A DNA stretch of 64,000 nt from Mycolicibacter acidiphilus (GTDB lineage Bacteria > Actinomycetota > Actinomycetes > Mycobacteriales > Mycobacteriaceae): positions 1 to 64,000 of the forward strand of contig NZ_JAHCLR010000006.1 in NCBI RefSeq assembly GCF_018455725.1, given 5' to 3'. Under the pieces are notes generated by a model. The model saw nothing but the letters and a program-made list of their open reading frames with translations, had not been told where the DNA came from and ran no database searches. Below are positions 20,443 through 30,502 of this stretch, piece after piece. The translations under genes were made by a program, and so were the position numbers. How positions within the stretch are numbered: the stretch's first letter is position 1; every line of letters begins with the position of its first letter.

Positions 20443-21320
20443 GCTCGTGCCCCGATCCACAGTGCCGCGCCGATGGCAGCGACCATCCCGACAATCCACA
20501 TCGCCATGCCCTCAGGCGCCGGGCCGAACCCGCCGAGCCCGTAGCCACCCGGTTCGCGCTCCTCGGTGACGTTCTTGACGTAGGCGATGATGTCCTTCTT
20601 CTCCTCGAGGGAGAGCTGCCGGTCGGAGAACCGCGGCATGTTCTGCGGGCCCGAGACCATAGCGGCGTAGATCTGCTGCTCGTTGGCGGGCGCCAGGTCC
20701 GGGGCGTACTTGCCCGACGACAGGGCGCCGCCACGGCCGGTGAAGTTGTGGCAGGAGGCGCAGTTCAGCCGGAACAGGTCGCCGCCGCGGCCGAGGTCGT
20801 CGCCGCGCAGCGAGGCCTGGGCGATGCTGCCGTCGGCGTTGCGGACCACGGTGGGGCCGCCGCCGTTGGCCTGCACGTACGCGCCGAGCGCGTCGATCTG
20901 GCTGTCGTCGAACATCGGGTCCTTGCGGGGGGCCTGGGCCTCACCGCGCGCCGCCGGCATCCGCCCGGTCGACACCTGGAAGTAGACGGCCGCCTCGCCG
21001 ACGCCGACCAGGCTGGGCCCGCGACCCGGCACACCCTGCAGGTTGGCGCCGTGGCAGGTGATGCAGGAGGTGTCGAAGAGCTGCTTGCCGGTGCGGAGCA
21101 GCGCCGAATTCGACTCGTCTGCGACCGCTACCTGCGGGGTCGGGCTGAGCAGCGCCGCCGTCCCGCCGGCGAGCATCAGGGCCACCAGCAGCAGCAGGCC
21201 GCCGGAGAGCCGGCGGCGGAGGCGGCGTCGGGCGACGGTCTGGTTGCGATCGGTCCGGGCCGGCCACAGCCCTCTCGGTGTCTTCAACCCGGCACTCCTC
21301 TTCGTTGGGCGCTGACTCAT
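20439..21320 (-). CDS. qcrC: Diheme cytochrome c subunit of the bcc complex
   Basis: This is a fused cytochrome c that hands electrons directly from the bcc complex to CuA of the aa3 oxidase, replacing a soluble cytochrome c. It contains two heme c sites: C86-ITC-H90 and C187-ASC-H191. An N-terminal signal/anchor helix ([19 protein letters not shown]) follows a run of arginines, and a C-terminal helix ([17 protein letters not shown]) anchors it. Methionine axial ligands are likely in GRMPA and QNMPRF. The start ATG 21320 overlaps the ctaE stop by 4 nt. The product has 293 residues. Confidence 0.96.
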   Translation of the reverse strand: MSQRPTKRSAGLKTPRGLWPARTDRNQTVARRRLRRRLSGGLLLLVALMLAGGTAALLSPTPQVAVADESNSALLRTGKQLFDTSCITCHGANLQGVPGRGPSLVGVGEAAVYFQVSTGRMPAARGEAQAPRKDPMFDDSQIDALGAYVQANGGGPTVVRNADGSIAQASLRGDDLGRGGDLFRLNCASCHNFTGRGGALSSGKYAPDLAPANEQQIYAAMVSGPQNMPRFSDRQLSLEEKKDIIAYVKNVTEEREPGGYGLGGFGPAPEGMAMWIVGMVAAIGAALWIGARA

Positions 21321-21931
21321 CGGATGAAGTAGATCGTGGCGAACAGGGCGATCCACACGATGTCGACGAAGTGCCAGTAGTACGACACGACGATCGACGC
21401 GGTGGCCTGTGCCGGGGTGAACTTGCTCATCGTGGTGCGGAGCATCAGGAAGATGAACGCGACCAGACCGCCGATGACGTGTAAGCCGTGGAAGCCGGTG
21501 CAGATGTAGAAGACACTGCCGTAGGCGCTCGACGAGATCGTCGTGCCGTGCTCGCGGACCAGGACGCTGTACTCGTAGCCCTGACCGATCACGAAGGCCA
21601 GGCCCATCAGGAAGGTCAGCAGATACCAGCGCCGCAGCCCGAACACGTCACCGCGCTCGGCGGCGAACACGCCCATCTGGCAGGTGAACGACGATGCGAT
21701 CAGCACCAGCGTCACCGGGACCGCTTCCCAGAGGTTCAGCTCGGTCGGCGGTGGCGGCCACGCGCCCCCGGACTGGGCTCGCGCGGTGAAATACATCGCG
21801 AACAGGCCGGCAAAGAACATCAGCTCACTGGAAAGCCACACGATGGTGCCGACACTGACCATGTTGGGCCGGTTCAGCGAATGCACACGCGATGTAATGG
21901 CAGTTCCCGAGGACCCCACAGCGCTCGTCAC
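21317..21931 (-). CDS. ctaE: Cytochrome c oxidase subunit III
   Basis: CtaE is the non-catalytic third subunit of aa3 oxidase and the first gene of the ctaE-qcrCAB operon, in which every junction is a 4-nt overlap. Family segments are clear: [20 protein letters not shown], the [11 protein letters not shown] loop, [18 protein letters not shown] and the terminal [15 protein letters not shown]. About five helices are predicted in 204 residues. I chose GTG 21931 because the conserved mycobacterial N-terminus TSAVG begins there; the reading to 22030 is an extension across the promoter. A CATACT box 7 nt before the GTG suggests a leaderless operon mRNA. Confidence 0.96.
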   Translation of the reverse strand: MTSAVGSSGTAITSRVHSLNRPNMVSVGTIVWLSSELMFFAGLFAMYFTARAQSGGAWPPPPTELNLWEAVPVTLVLIASSFTCQMGVFAAERGDVFGLRRWYLLTFLMGLAFVIGQGYEYSVLVREHGTTISSSAYGSVFYICTGFHGLHVIGGLVAFIFLMLRTTMSKFTPAQATASIVVSYYWHFVDIVWIALFATIYFIR

Positions 21932-22055
21932 ATCCGCAAGTATGACGCTATGTAGTTGTCGAACTCCAGCCGGGGCAGACAATTGGTTCCGAGCGCGTGT
22001 CGCGCCGGTTGCGGTCGGCTTGGGCGGCACCGGGGCGACGTGCGACGATCGGCCG

Positions 22056-23138
22056 GTGATCGAGCCAGGTGGAGAGGTGCAGCCGGCGGGGCAGGCCGGG
22101 CAGTGGCGGCAGGTGCTCGGGCGGCTGACGGCCGGTGCGGACCTGGAGCGCGGTCAGGCCGGGTGGGTCATGGAGCAGGTCTTCGCCGGCGCCGCGACCC
22201 CCGCCCAGATCGCGGCGTTCGGGGTGGCGATGACGATGAAGCGCCCCACCTCCGCGGAGATCGTGGAGCTGGCCGACGTCATGCTGGCGCACGGCCGCCG
22301 GGTTCCGACTGATGAGATCGGCACCGACACCGTCGACGTCGTCGGCACCGGCGGTGACGGCGCCAACACCGTGAACCTGTCCACGATGGCTGCGATCGTG
22401 GTGGCCGCGGCCGGGATCCCCGTCGTCAAACACGGCAACCGGGCCGCCGGATCGCTGGCGGGCGGCGCCGACACGCTGGAGGCGCTCGGGGTGCGCATCG
22501 ACCTGGACCCGGAGACGGTGGCGCGCAGCGTCGCCGAGGTCGGGATCGGGTTCTGCTTCGCCCCGCAGTTCCAGCCGTCCTACCGCAACGCCTCCGCGGC
22601 GCGGCGGGAGATCGGGGTGCCGACGGTGTTCAACCTGCTGGGGCCACTGACCAACCCGGCCCGCCCGCGGGCCGGACTGATCGGCTGCGCGTTCGCCGAT
22701 CTGGCCGAGGTGATGGCCGGGGTGTTCGCGGCCCGCCGGTCCAGCGTGCTGGTGGTGCACGGCGACGACGGGCTCGACGAGCTGACGACGACCACCACCA
22801 GCACCGTATGGCGGGTGCAGGCCGGCACCGTGGACCGGCTGACGTTCGACCCGGCCGGTTTCGGCTTCGCCCGCGCCGACGTGTCGCAGCTGCTCGGCGG
22901 CGACGCGCAGGCCAACGCCGCCGAAGCGCGCTCGGTACTGGCCGGCACGCCGGGGCCGGTACGGGACGCGGTGGTCCTCAACGCCGCCGGGGCGATGGTC
23001 GCCCACGCCGGGCTATCCAGCAGCGCCGAGTGGCTGCCGGCGTGGGAGAACGGGCTGGAGCGCGCGGCCACCGCGATCGACAGCGGCGCGGCCGAACAAC
23101 TGCTCGCCCGCTGGGTACGGTTCGGCGCCCAGCTCTGA
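22056..23138 (+). CDS. trpD: Anthranilate phosphoribosyltransferase
   Basis: TrpD transfers phosphoribose from PRPP to anthranilate in tryptophan synthesis. Key motifs are visible: the pyrophosphate-binding [30 protein letters not shown], the anthranilate-binding helix [19 protein letters not shown], and the metal-binding [10 protein letters not shown]. The start GTG 22056 gives a 360-residue product close to the family length; the open frame extends upstream across the ctaE promoter without a convincing start. It is a solitary trp gene, as in other mycobacteria. Its last 126 nt overlap, in antisense, the end of the convergent exonuclease gene. Confidence 0.95.
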   Translation: MIEPGGEVQPAGQAGQWRQVLGRLTAGADLERGQAGWVMEQVFAGAATPAQIAAFGVAMTMKRPTSAEIVELADVMLAHGRRVPTDEIGTDTVDVVGTGGDGANTVNLSTMAAIVVAAAGIPVVKHGNRAAGSLAGGADTLEALGVRIDLDPETVARSVAEVGIGFCFAPQFQPSYRNASAARREIGVPTVFNLLGPLTNPARPRAGLIGCAFADLAEVMAGVFAARRSSVLVVHGDDGLDELTTTTTSTVWRVQAGTVDRLTFDPAGFGFARADVSQLLGGDAQANAAEARSVLAGTPGPVRDAVVLNAAGAMVAHAGLSSSAEWLPAWENGLERAATAIDSGAAEQLLARWVRFGAQL

Positions 23139-24902
23139 GGCCAATCGCGCCGAGCGTGCCGTCGCCGCCCACCGCGCCCACGCCCCGGCGGCGCCCAGCG
23201 GCGTGACCCAGCCGGTGGCGTCGTCGGTGTCCGGGCCGGTGACGCGCACGATCCGCACCCCTGGTGCGGCCAGCCAGCGGGCGATCAGGGCCGTCTCCTC
23301 GACCAGTGCACCGCCCAGTGGCGCCTGCTCGGGCAGCACCGACTCGGCGGCGAGGGTGATGGCGTCGACGACGGGCAGCGGCGGCACCCCGGGTGCGGCG
23401 CAGCCGGCGGCCGCCAGCCGGCCGTAGCGGATCACCGCGAGCTGCCAGCCGCCCTGGCCGTCCGGCGCGGCGACCACCAGCTCCGGCAGCGCGGCCAGGG
23501 CGCGGGCCCGCTGGCTGCGCCACAGCGCCTCGATCGCGGTGGCGGTGCGATCACGCAGCCGGGCGGCGCTCTCGTAGCGGCCGCGGTCCGCCAGCGCCGT
23601 CACCTGCTGCACCGCCGCATCCAACGCCGTGCTGTCGGCACCGTCGATCAGTGCCGCGGCCCGACCGGCCGCGTCGGCGTACTGCACCGCCGTGAGGTCC
23701 TGCGCGGCCGGGCAGCCGGCGACTTCGCGGGGCGGACAGCGGTGCCGGCCGGAGCGGCCCAAGCGGGTGGTGCAGGTGCGCAGGCCGGAACAGCGGGCCA
23801 GCAGTTCTGCGACCTCGGCGGCGTCGGTGCGGGCGCCGAACGGGCCGACCGCCCGCTGCCGGTGCGGACTGCGCGTGACCGTCAGCCGCGGGAACGCCTC
23901 CTCGGACAGCGTCACCCACCACCACCGTCGCGGGTTCTTAGACCGCCGGTTGTACGGCGGCGCGTGAGCGGCGAGCAGCCGCAGCTCCCGGACCCCGGCC
24001 TCGAGCGGATGCGCGCACTCGACGTGGTCGACGCGAGTGCTCAGTTCCACCATCTCGGAGATGCGCTGCCGGCGGTCGGACCCGTTGAAGTACTGCCCGA
24101 CCCGGCGGCGCAGGTCGGTGCTGGTGCCGACGTAGAGCACCTCGTCCGACGGGCCGCGGAACAGATACACCCCCGGCCGGTGCGGCAGTCCCTCGGCGAG
24201 CACCCGTTTACGGCGCTGGGCCGGTGTCGCGTGCGCGAGATAGGCCCGCAGATCGGGGTAGCTGCGCACCTGCTGATTACCCAGCCGGTCGAGCAGCGCG
24301 TGCAGCACGTCGACGGTGGCGCGCGCGTCGTCCAGGGCGCGGTGGGTCGGACGGGTGGTGATCGCGAACAGCCGGGCCAGTTCGGCGAGCCGCACGCTGG
24401 GCGCTTCGTCGCGGCTGAGTACCCGGCGGGCCAGTCGCACCGTGCACAGCACCGGCGGGCGCGGCCAGGGCACCCCGCAGCGACCCGCGGCCGCGGTCAG
24501 GAAGCCGACGTCGAATCCGGCGTTGTGGGCGACCAGCACCGTGCCGCGGTCGAGCCCGGCGAACTCCAGGAACATCGGCAGGGCGACGTCGATGGTGGGC
24601 GCGTCGTGCACCATCTCCGCGGTGATCCCGGTCAGCCGGGTGATCTGAGCGGGGATCTGCCGGCGCGGGTTGACCAGGGTGGCGAACTCGCCCTCGACGA
24701 CGCCGCCGCGGACCTTCACCGCGCCGATCTCGGTGATCGCGTCGGCGTCGGCGTCCCCGGTCGGGGCGCAGCGCGCGCCGGTGGTCTCCAGGTCCACCAC
24801 CACGAACGTCGTCTCGTGCAGCGCCGGGCCGTCCCGGGCGTCCCCGTGCCGGGTTTCGAGGTCGGTGAAGCTCAACTGCCCTGTCTGCGCACCCGGGGTC
24901 AT
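23013..24902 (-). CDS. DnaQ-like 3'-5' exonuclease fused to a UvrC-type GIY-YIG domain (Rv2191-like)
   Basis: This is a two-domain DNA-processing protein of 629 residues. The N-terminal part is a DEDDh exonuclease: VVDLETTG (motif I), [13 protein letters not shown] (motif II) and [10 protein letters not shown] (motif III, catalytic His). The second part is a GIY-YIG nuclease-like domain as in UvrC, with [22 protein letters not shown] and [11 protein letters not shown] cysteine pair region ([13 protein letters not shown]) and a long C-terminal domain follow. Such proteins resemble E. coli Cho fused to DNA polymerase epsilon and may act in nucleotide excision repair. The start ATG 24902 has a leaderless-type -10 box. 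The end overlaps trpD by 126 nt in antisense. Confidence 0.88.
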   Translation of the reverse strand: MTPGAQTGQLSFTDLETRHGDARDGPALHETTFVVVDLETTGARCAPTGDADADAITEIGAVKVRGGVVEGEFATLVNPRRQIPAQITRLTGITAEMVHDAPTIDVALPMFLEFAGLDRGTVLVAHNAGFDVGFLTAAAGRCGVPWPRPPVLCTVRLARRVLSRDEAPSVRLAELARLFAITTRPTHRALDDARATVDVLHALLDRLGNQQVRSYPDLRAYLAHATPAQRRKRVLAEGLPHRPGVYLFRGPSDEVLYVGTSTDLRRRVGQYFNGSDRRQRISEMVELSTRVDHVECAHPLEAGVRELRLLAAHAPPYNRRSKNPRRWWWVTLSEEAFPRLTVTRSPHRQRAVGPFGARTDAAEVAELLARCSGLRTCTTRLGRSGRHRCPPREVAGCPAAQDLTAVQYADAAGRAAALIDGADSTALDAAVQQVTALADRGRYESAARLRDRTATAIEALWRSQRARALAALPELVVAAPDGQGGWQLAVIRYGRLAAAGCAAPGVPPLPVVDAITLAAESVLPEQAPLGGALVEETALIARWLAAPGVRIVRVTGPDTDDATGWVTPLGAAGAWARWAATARSARLASELGAEPYPAGEQLFGRAAVDRGGRALQPVLPRRQPLGAAG

Positions 24903-24909
24903 AAGCCAG

Positions 24910-24915
24910 AACGTA
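24910..24915 (-). promoter_or_regulatory. -10 box of a leaderless transcript (exonuclease/GIY-YIG gene)
   Basis: On the minus strand TACGTT is followed by 7 nt and then ATG 24902, placing the transcript start at the start codon. The divergent small CxxC gene begins 88 nt away. Confidence 0.6.
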
Positions 24916-24989
24916 AGCCGCGCCACCGACAACCTGTCGGTGGCCGCACTTACCGTGCCGATATCTGACCGGATAGAGAGGAAACACCG

Positions 24990-25256
24990 ATGGAACAGAT
25001 CCCGAACCCCGCCGCGCCGACCCGGTCCGAGTCGGAGCCCGTGGTGATCGACTGCGACACCTGCGCGGTGCGCGGACCGGCGTGCCGGGACTGCGTGGTC
25101 AGCGTGCTGCTCGGCGTGCCCACCGAACTGCTCGAAGACGAGCGCGCCGCCCTGAACGTGCTCGCCGATGTCGGGCTGGCCCCCCGGCTGCGGCTGGTCC
25201 CGATTCGTGATGTTCGACACGGTTCGGTGGGGCGGCATGAGTCAGGGGTAGCCTGA
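24990..25256 (+). CDS. Small cysteine-rich protein of unknown function (88 aa)
   Basis: I do not recognise a named family. The 88-residue product has a compact cysteine cluster: [19 protein letters not shown], i.e. CxxC, six residues, CxxC, a likely zinc or redox site. It is followed by a leucine-rich segment ([21 protein letters not shown]) and a basic tail. The start ATG has an AGAGGA ribosome site 8 nt upstream. It sits between the divergent exonuclease gene and the NlpC/P60 gene, 180 nt before the latter. Good codon use and a clear ribosome site make it a real gene. It could be a zinc-ribbon regulator of a neighbour, which is only a guess. Confidence 0.72.
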   Translation: MEQIPNPAAPTRSESEPVVIDCDTCAVRGPACRDCVVSVLLGVPTELLEDERAALNVLADVGLAPRLRLVPIRDVRHGSVGRHESGVA

Positions 25257-25368
25257 CGGCCGACGTACCCGTTTAGGGGTTGGCCTGGCACTGCTGTTAG
25301 AGTTGCGGCTCGCGATGGACAACGCCGTTGCGGTTTCGTAACCTATTCGAGACGTTCCGTAGATCCGC

Positions 25369-25374
25369 TACGAT
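25369..25374 (+). promoter_or_regulatory. -10 box candidate for the NlpC/P60 gene
   Basis: TACGAT in the 180-nt gap (25257-25436) would start a transcript near 25381, a leader of about 56 nt. I looked for a c-di-AMP (ydaO) riboswitch, known upstream of some mycobacterial cell wall hydrolases, and saw none. Confidence 0.45.
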
Positions 25375-25436
25375 GCGACTCGGTATTCGACACGTCACCG
25401 GCAGTGTTAAGGACGCAAATCTTGGAGCTCGACGGT

Positions 25437-26561
25437 ATGCACTGGAGTCTGCGCGGGGTGAAACGCCCTGCTGTCGGCGCTCTGGCCGGGCTGGCGGCGA
25501 CGGCCTCGGTGGTCTCGGCACTCCTGGGTCCCGCACACGCCGATCCCGCGAACGACGCCCTGGCCAAGCTCAGCGAACTGTCCCGGCAGGCCGAGCAGAC
25601 CACCGAGGCGATGCACACCGCCCAGCTCAACCTCGATGAGAAACTGGCCGCCCAGCAGGCCGCCGACAAGACCCACGCCGACGACCAGGCCGCGCTGGAC
25701 GCCGCCGTCGAACAACTCGCCACCTACCGGGCTGCGGTGAACCGCTACGCCGCCACCACCTACATGGGCGGTCGCACCGGGGGAATGGACGCCATCCTCA
25801 CCGCCGAGGCGCCGCAGCAGCTGATCGACAAGCTCGCCGTGCAGCGCGTGGTGGCCAGTGACCTGTCGGTGCAGATGGATCGCTTCCGGGCCGCCAATGA
25901 GCAGGCGAATCGCGCCGAACAGGCATCGGCCAAGTCCGCCGACGACGCCAAGTCCGCCGCCGAGCAGGCCGCCGGTGTGCGCGCTGAACTGCAGGCCAAG
26001 CAGAGCCGGCTGCAGCTGCAGATCTCGGTGGTCAAGTCGCAGTACTACGCCCTGACGCCGCAGCAGCGCACGGCGCTCGCCACCCCTGGCCCGGTCCCCG
26101 AGGGCCTCCCCGGCGCCCCCGCACCCGAAGCGCAGGCTCCGGCGCCCGGCGCCGACGCCCCGGCACCCCGATTCGAGATGCCGTTCGCCACACCCGGCGA
26201 CGGTGCTGGTGGTGGCGCGGCCGCCACCGCGGTCCAGGCGGCGCTGACCCAGGTCGGCACGCCCTACGTCTGGGGCGGCGCCGCACCGGGCGGATTCGAC
26301 TGCTCCGGACTGGTGATGTGGGCCTTCCACCAGGCCGGCATCTCGCTGCCGCACTCCAGCCAGGCGCAGGCCAACGGCGGACAGCCGGTCTCGCTGTCGG
26401 ACCTGCAGCCCGGTGACGTGCTGACGTTCTACGGCGACGCGTCGCACTCCGGCATCTACGTCGGCGACGGCATGATGATCCACTCGTCCACCTACGGTCA
26501 GCCGGTCGCGGTGGTGCCGATGAACGCGTCCGGCCCGATCCACAACGCGCGTCGTTACTGA
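25437..26561 (+). CDS. Secreted NlpC/P60 peptidoglycan endopeptidase (Rv2190c-like)
   Basis: This is an exported cell wall hydrolase that cuts peptide stems of peptidoglycan. A signal peptide (AVGALAGLAATASVVSALLG, then AHA) is followed by a long coiled-coil region, residues about 40-200, rich in Ala, Gln and Lys. A Pro/Ala linker follows, then the C-terminal NlpC/P60 domain: catalytic Cys289 in FDCSGLVMWAF, His in DASHSGIYVGDG and a third polar residue in MIHSSTYG. I chose ATG 25437 because TTGGAG lies before it and the signal peptide then starts properly; 25404 is an alternative. The coiled-coil plus P60 design resembles the RipA group. Confidence 0.93.
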   Translation: MHWSLRGVKRPAVGALAGLAATASVVSALLGPAHADPANDALAKLSELSRQAEQTTEAMHTAQLNLDEKLAAQQAADKTHADDQAALDAAVEQLATYRAAVNRYAATTYMGGRTGGMDAILTAEAPQQLIDKLAVQRVVASDLSVQMDRFRAANEQANRAEQASAKSADDAKSAAEQAAGVRAELQAKQSRLQLQISVVKSQYYALTPQQRTALATPGPVPEGLPGAPAPEAQAPAPGADAPAPRFEMPFATPGDGAGGGAAATAVQAALTQVGTPYVWGGAAPGGFDCSGLVMWAFHQAGISLPHSSQAQANGGQPVSLSDLQPGDVLTFYGDASHSGIYVGDGMMIHSSTYGQPVAVVPMNASGPIHNARRY

Positions 26562-26592
26562 GCGACGCCGCACCCGCCGCCGGCTGGCCGCC

Positions 26593-27390
26593 GTGCTGGC
26601 GGTCGAATTGGTCGGTGCCGCAACCTTTCTGACCTTCCCTGCAGAACGGGCGTCGGATCCGGCGCTGGTGGTCGGCGAGCATCGCACGGTCGAACTGGTG
26701 AACCGCGGCGGACCGCAGGGCCAGGCGCTGCTGGATCGGATCGCCGTGAACATCGGCGCCTCCGTCGAAGCGGTCGAGGCGTTCTGGGGTACCGACTGGT
26801 CGCATCGCATCGTGGTGACCGCGACGGACTCGGCTCGCCAGTTCGCCGCCCTGGCCAGTGGTGACACCGACGGCGACATCGCCCAGTGGTCCGACGTGGC
26901 GGCGGTTGCGGTGGCCGACCGCGTCGACCCGCAGCACCGCCTGGTGATCGGTCAGCGCGTGGTCTTCGCGCCCGACGCCGACGAGATGAGCACCCCGGCG
27001 CTGCGGATCGTGTTGACCCACGAGTTGTTTCACTACGCCACCCGGGTCGACACCGCCGCCGATGCGCCGCGATGGCTGGTCGAGGGCGTGGCCGACTTCG
27101 TCGCCCGGCCCGAGCAGAGTCTGGCCGCCCTGACCGGATCGGTGCTCACGTTGCCGTCGGACGCCGACCTCGACACCCCCGGGCCGAGCCGCACGCAGGC
27201 CTACGACCGGGCCTGGGCGTTCGCCCGCTTCGTCGCCGACTGGTTCGGACCGGCCAAGCTGCGGGAGCTCTATCTGGCGGCCTGTGGCATCGGGCACGTC
27301 GACGTCGCCAGTGCCGTGCACCGGGTGCTCGGGGTGGGGCTACCCGACGTGCTCGCCGGGTGGCAGCAGTGGCTAGCATCGCTGCGGTGA
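26593..27390 (+). CDS. Putative exported zinc metallopeptidase-like protein (Rv2189c-like)
   Basis: The protein carries a HExxH zinc motif, THELFHYATR, with WLVEGVADFVA downstream, where the Glu could be the third ligand (gluzincin layout, like peptidase MA proteins). The N-terminus is hydrophobic (ELVGAATFLTFP), suggesting export or a membrane anchor. The only available start is GTG 26593; the codons just upstream are in frame and rich in arginine (RRRTRRRLAA), as expected of a signal n-region, but contain no start codon. Its stop overlaps the pimB start by 4 nt. No substrate is known. Length is 265 residues. Confidence 0.78.
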   Translation: MLAVELVGAATFLTFPAERASDPALVVGEHRTVELVNRGGPQGQALLDRIAVNIGASVEAVEAFWGTDWSHRIVVTATDSARQFAALASGDTDGDIAQWSDVAAVAVADRVDPQHRLVIGQRVVFAPDADEMSTPALRIVLTHELFHYATRVDTAADAPRWLVEGVADFVARPEQSLAALTGSVLTLPSDADLDTPGPSRTQAYDRAWAFARFVADWFGPAKLRELYLAACGIGHVDVASAVHRVLGVGLPDVLAGWQQWLASLR

Positions 27391-28529
27391 GCCGGGTTCT
27401 GCTGGTTACCAATGACTTTCCGCCGCGACCCGGCGGCATTCAGTCCTACCTGGAGGAGCTGGTCCGGCGCGTCGCGCTCGCCGGCGACCACGACGTGACG
27501 GTCTACGCGCCGCGCTGGAAGGGGGCCGACGGCTACGACCGGGCGGCCGCCGACATCGGCTACCGGGTGGTGCGCCATCCCGGCACCCTGATGCTGCCGG
27601 TGCCGGCCGTCGACACCCGGATGCGCCGGATCATCGCCGAGCAGGGCATCGACACCGTCTGGTTCGGCGCCGCGGCGCCGCTGGCACTGCTGGCCGGCCG
27701 GGCCCGGTCGGCCGGGGCGACCCGAGTGCTGGCCAGCACCCACGGGCACGAGGTCGGCTGGTCGATGCTGCCCGGCGCCCGGCAGGTGCTGCGCCGGATC
27801 GGTGACGGCACCGACGTGGTCACCTTCGTCAGCCACTACACCCGCGGCCGGTTCGCGTCGGCGTTCGGACCCGGCGCCGCCCTGGAACACCTGCCGCCCG
27901 GCGTGGACACCGACCGGTTCCGCCCCGATCCGGCGGCCCGCGCCGACCTGCGGTCCCGGTACCGGCTGGGGGAGCGGCCCACAGTGGTGTGCGTGTCACG
28001 CCTGGTACCCCGCAAGGGCCAGGACATGCTGATCCGGGCGCTGCCGGCGATCCGGCGCCGCGTCGACGGGGCCGTGCTGGTGATCGTCGGCGGGGGACCA
28101 TACCTGGAGCACCTGCAGCGGCTGGCCCGGGAGTGCGGGGTGGCCGAGCACGTGACGTTCACCGGCGGGGTCAAGGCCGATGAACTGCCGGCCCACTACA
28201 CCCTGGGCGACGTCTTCGCGATGCCGTGTCGCACCCGTGGCGCCGGCCTGGACGTCGAAGGCCTGGGGATCGTGTTCCTGGAGGCCGGTGCCGCCGGTGT
28301 GCCGGTGGTCGCCGGCAGCTCCGGCGGTGCCCCCGAGACCGTGCTGGCCGGCCGCACCGGATCGGTGGTCGACGGGACCTCGGTCGAGCAGGTCGGCGCC
28401 GCGGTCGCCGCGCTGCTCGCCGACCCCGACCGCGCCGCGGCGATGGGCGCCGCCGCCCGGGACTGGGTGCAGCAGCACTGGCGCTGGGACACCCAGGCGC
28501 AGCGCCTGGCCGCGCTGCTGCGGGGCTGA
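27387..28529 (+). CDS. pimB: GDP-mannose-dependent phosphatidylinositol mannosyltransferase PimB'
   Basis: This GT4-family, GT-B fold glycosyltransferase adds the second mannose to phosphatidylinositol monomannoside, an early step of PIM, LM and LAM synthesis on the cytosolic face of the membrane. Diagnostic parts are TNDFPPRPGGIQSYLEEL at the N-terminus, the GDP-mannose phosphate-binding VSRLVPRKGQD (Arg and Lys), and the EGLGIVFLEAGA motif with the GT4 glutamates. GTG 27387 overlaps the upstream stop by 4 nt, and the conserved VSRVLLVTNDFPP follows. The product has 380 residues. It converges with fadD15 17 nt away. The mannosyltransferases further along the window act later in the same pathway. 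Confidence 0.95.
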   Translation: MSRVLLVTNDFPPRPGGIQSYLEELVRRVALAGDHDVTVYAPRWKGADGYDRAAADIGYRVVRHPGTLMLPVPAVDTRMRRIIAEQGIDTVWFGAAAPLALLAGRARSAGATRVLASTHGHEVGWSMLPGARQVLRRIGDGTDVVTFVSHYTRGRFASAFGPGAALEHLPPGVDTDRFRPDPAARADLRSRYRLGERPTVVCVSRLVPRKGQDMLIRALPAIRRRVDGAVLVIVGGGPYLEHLQRLARECGVAEHVTFTGGVKADELPAHYTLGDVFAMPCRTRGAGLDVEGLGIVFLEAGAAGVPVVAGSSGGAPETVLAGRTGSVVDGTSVEQVGAAVAALLADPDRAAAMGAAARDWVQQHWRWDTQAQRLAALLRG

Positions 28530-28552
28530 TCCCGTTCCGGCCCGGTCAGCCC
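28523..28552. terminator. Weak inverted repeat spanning the pimB and fadD15 stops
   Basis: GGGCTGA (28523-28529) and TCAGCCC (28546-28552) are complementary and contain both stop codons, with a 16-nt loop. The stem is short; terminator activity is only possible. Confidence 0.3.
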
Positions 28553-30348
28553 TTGCTGTAGATGGCCTCGATGGCGTCGGCGAACTTCTCCGACACCACC
28601 TTGCGCTTCACCTTCAGGGTGGGGGTCAGCTCGCCGGTGGCCTCAGTGAAGTCGACCGGCAGGATCCGGAACTTGCGGATCGATTCGGCGTGCGAGACCG
28701 ACAGGTTGGCCTGCTTGACCGCGGCGTCCACCTCGGCGGTCAGGTCCGGGTCGTCGGTGAGGTCGGCCACCGAGGCGCCGGCCGGCTTGCTGTTGCGCTG
28801 CTTCCAGCCGTCGAACGCCTCCGGGTCGATCGTGATCAGCGCACCGATGAACGGCTTGGCGTCGCCGACGACCAGCGCCTGGCTGATCAGCGGGTGCGCG
28901 CGCAGCTGGTCCTCCAGCACCGCCGGGGCGACGTTCTTGCCGCCGGCGGTGACGATCAGCTCCTTCTTGCGGCCGGTGATCTTCAGGTAGCCGTCCGGGT
29001 CGATCTCGCCGATGTCACCGGTCCGGAACCAGCCGTCGACGATCGCCTCGGCGGTCGCGGCGTCGTTCTTCCAGTACCCGCCGAACACCACGCCGCCGCG
29101 CACCAGTAGCTCACCGTCCTCGGCGATCCGCATGCTGTTGCCCGGGATCAGCTGGCCGACCGTGCCGATCTTGATGTTGTCGAGCCCGTTGACGGTGATG
29201 GCGGCGGTGGTCTCGGTCAGCCCGTAGCCCTCGTAGATGGTCAGCCCGACGCCGCGGTAGAAGTGGCCGAGCCGCTCGCCCAGCGGAGCCCCGCCGGAGA
29301 CCGCGGCGTCGCAGTTGCCGCCCAGCGCGGCGCGCAGCTTGTGGTAGACCAGCTTGTCGAAGATCGCGTGCTTGATGCGCAGCAGCAACCCCGGGCCGCC
29401 GGAGTCGATGGCCTGGCTGTACTCCACCGCGGTCTGCGCGGCGATCTCGAAGATCTTGCCCTTGCCGTCGTTGGCCGCGTTCTGCGCGGCGGTGTTGTAG
29501 ACCTTCTCGAAGACGCGGGGCACCGACACCACCACCGTCGGCTTGAACACCGAGAACATCGGCACCAGGTTCTTGATGTCGCTGGTGAACCCGACCGTCA
29601 CCCGGTTGGTGAAGGCCGCCAGGGCGATCGCCCGGGCCAGCACGTGGGCCAGCGGCAAGAACACCAGCAGGCGCTCACCGGGGGCCAGCCGCGTCGGCAG
29701 TGCCGTGGTGTCGCCGCGAACCTCGTAGATGAGGTTGGCGTGGGTCAGCTGGCAGCCCTTGGGACGGCCGGTGGTGCCCGAGGTGTAGATCAGCGTCGCC
29801 GGGTCGGCGGCGCGCAGCGCGTCCAACCGCGCGGTCAACTGCGCCGCGTCCTGTCCGGCGCCCGCCTCGGCGAGCTCGTCGAGGGCCTTGGGGCCAGACC
29901 CGTCGATCGTCAGCACATGGCGCAGCGCCGGCAGTTCGCCGGTGAGCTCGTTGACCACCCCGGCGTGCGCGTCGGTCTCGCCGAACGCCAACACCGCCTC
30001 GGAGTCCTGCATCACCCAGCGCACCTGCTCCGCCGACGACGTCTCGTAGATCGGCACCGTCACGGCGCCGACGGACAGGATCGCGAAGTCCAGGATCGCC
30101 CACTCGTAGCGGGTGGCGGAGAAGAGGACGACCCGGTCGCCGGCCTGCACGCCGCGGGCGATCAGGCCCAGTGCCGCCGAGCGGACCTGTGCGGCCGCGG
30201 CGGCGCACGTGACGTCTGTCCAGACGCCGTCGATCAGGCGCTGGTAGATCACGGCGTCCGGGTGGTCGCGTTCGTGCTCGAAGACGACCGCGGCGACGTT
30301 GTCGTGCTCCTCGACGGTGAACGGTGCGGGAACACTGAACTCACGCAT
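28546..30348 (-). CDS. fadD15: Long-chain fatty-acid-CoA ligase
   Basis: This AMP-forming acyl-CoA synthetase activates long-chain fatty acids. It has the ATP-binding [12 protein letters not shown], the A5-type [27 protein letters not shown] and the lysine-containing [14 protein letters not shown] hinge. The length, 600 residues, equals my memory of M. tuberculosis FadD15, which is a FACL type rather than a FAAL type; the insertion that marks FAALs is not seen. The start ATG 30348 has AGAGAGG 8 nt upstream, and [17 protein letters not shown] is the conserved N-terminus. The reading to 30447 is an upstream extension. Confidence 0.95.
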   Translation of the reverse strand: MREFSVPAPFTVEEHDNVAAVVFEHERDHPDAVIYQRLIDGVWTDVTCAAAAAQVRSAALGLIARGVQAGDRVVLFSATRYEWAILDFAILSVGAVTVPIYETSSAEQVRWVMQDSEAVLAFGETDAHAGVVNELTGELPALRHVLTIDGSGPKALDELAEAGAGQDAAQLTARLDALRAADPATLIYTSGTTGRPKGCQLTHANLIYEVRGDTTALPTRLAPGERLLVFLPLAHVLARAIALAAFTNRVTVGFTSDIKNLVPMFSVFKPTVVVSVPRVFEKVYNTAAQNAANDGKGKIFEIAAQTAVEYSQAIDSGGPGLLLRIKHAIFDKLVYHKLRAALGGNCDAAVSGGAPLGERLGHFYRGVGLTIYEGYGLTETTAAITVNGLDNIKIGTVGQLIPGNSMRIAEDGELLVRGGVVFGGYWKNDAATAEAIVDGWFRTGDIGEIDPDGYLKITGRKKELIVTAGGKNVAPAVLEDQLRAHPLISQALVVGDAKPFIGALITIDPEAFDGWKQRNSKPAGASVADLTDDPDLTAEVDAAVKQANLSVSHAESIRKFRILPVDFTEATGELTPTLKVKRKVVSEKFADAIEAIYSKG

Positions 30349-30502
30349 TGCAATGACCTCTCTACGGCTGCCCGTTGGCTGTCGACTCAGCCTAGTCGGC
30401 GTGGCGTGACGGGTGTGACGGTGTTCACGCCGCGGCCCCGCCGGCACCGGCTACCTCTGCTCGGCGTTCCGTCCGGACGCCGCCGTGTGTGAAGCTAGGG
30501 CG

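Noticed and set aside
25257-25436. c-di-AMP (ydaO) riboswitch upstream of the NlpC/P60 gene
   Set aside because: The conserved core segments of that riboswitch class are not visible in the 180-nt gap.
29263-30492. A 409-codon plus-strand frame opposite fadD15
   Set aside because: It is antisense to a clearly identified gene and has no domain.
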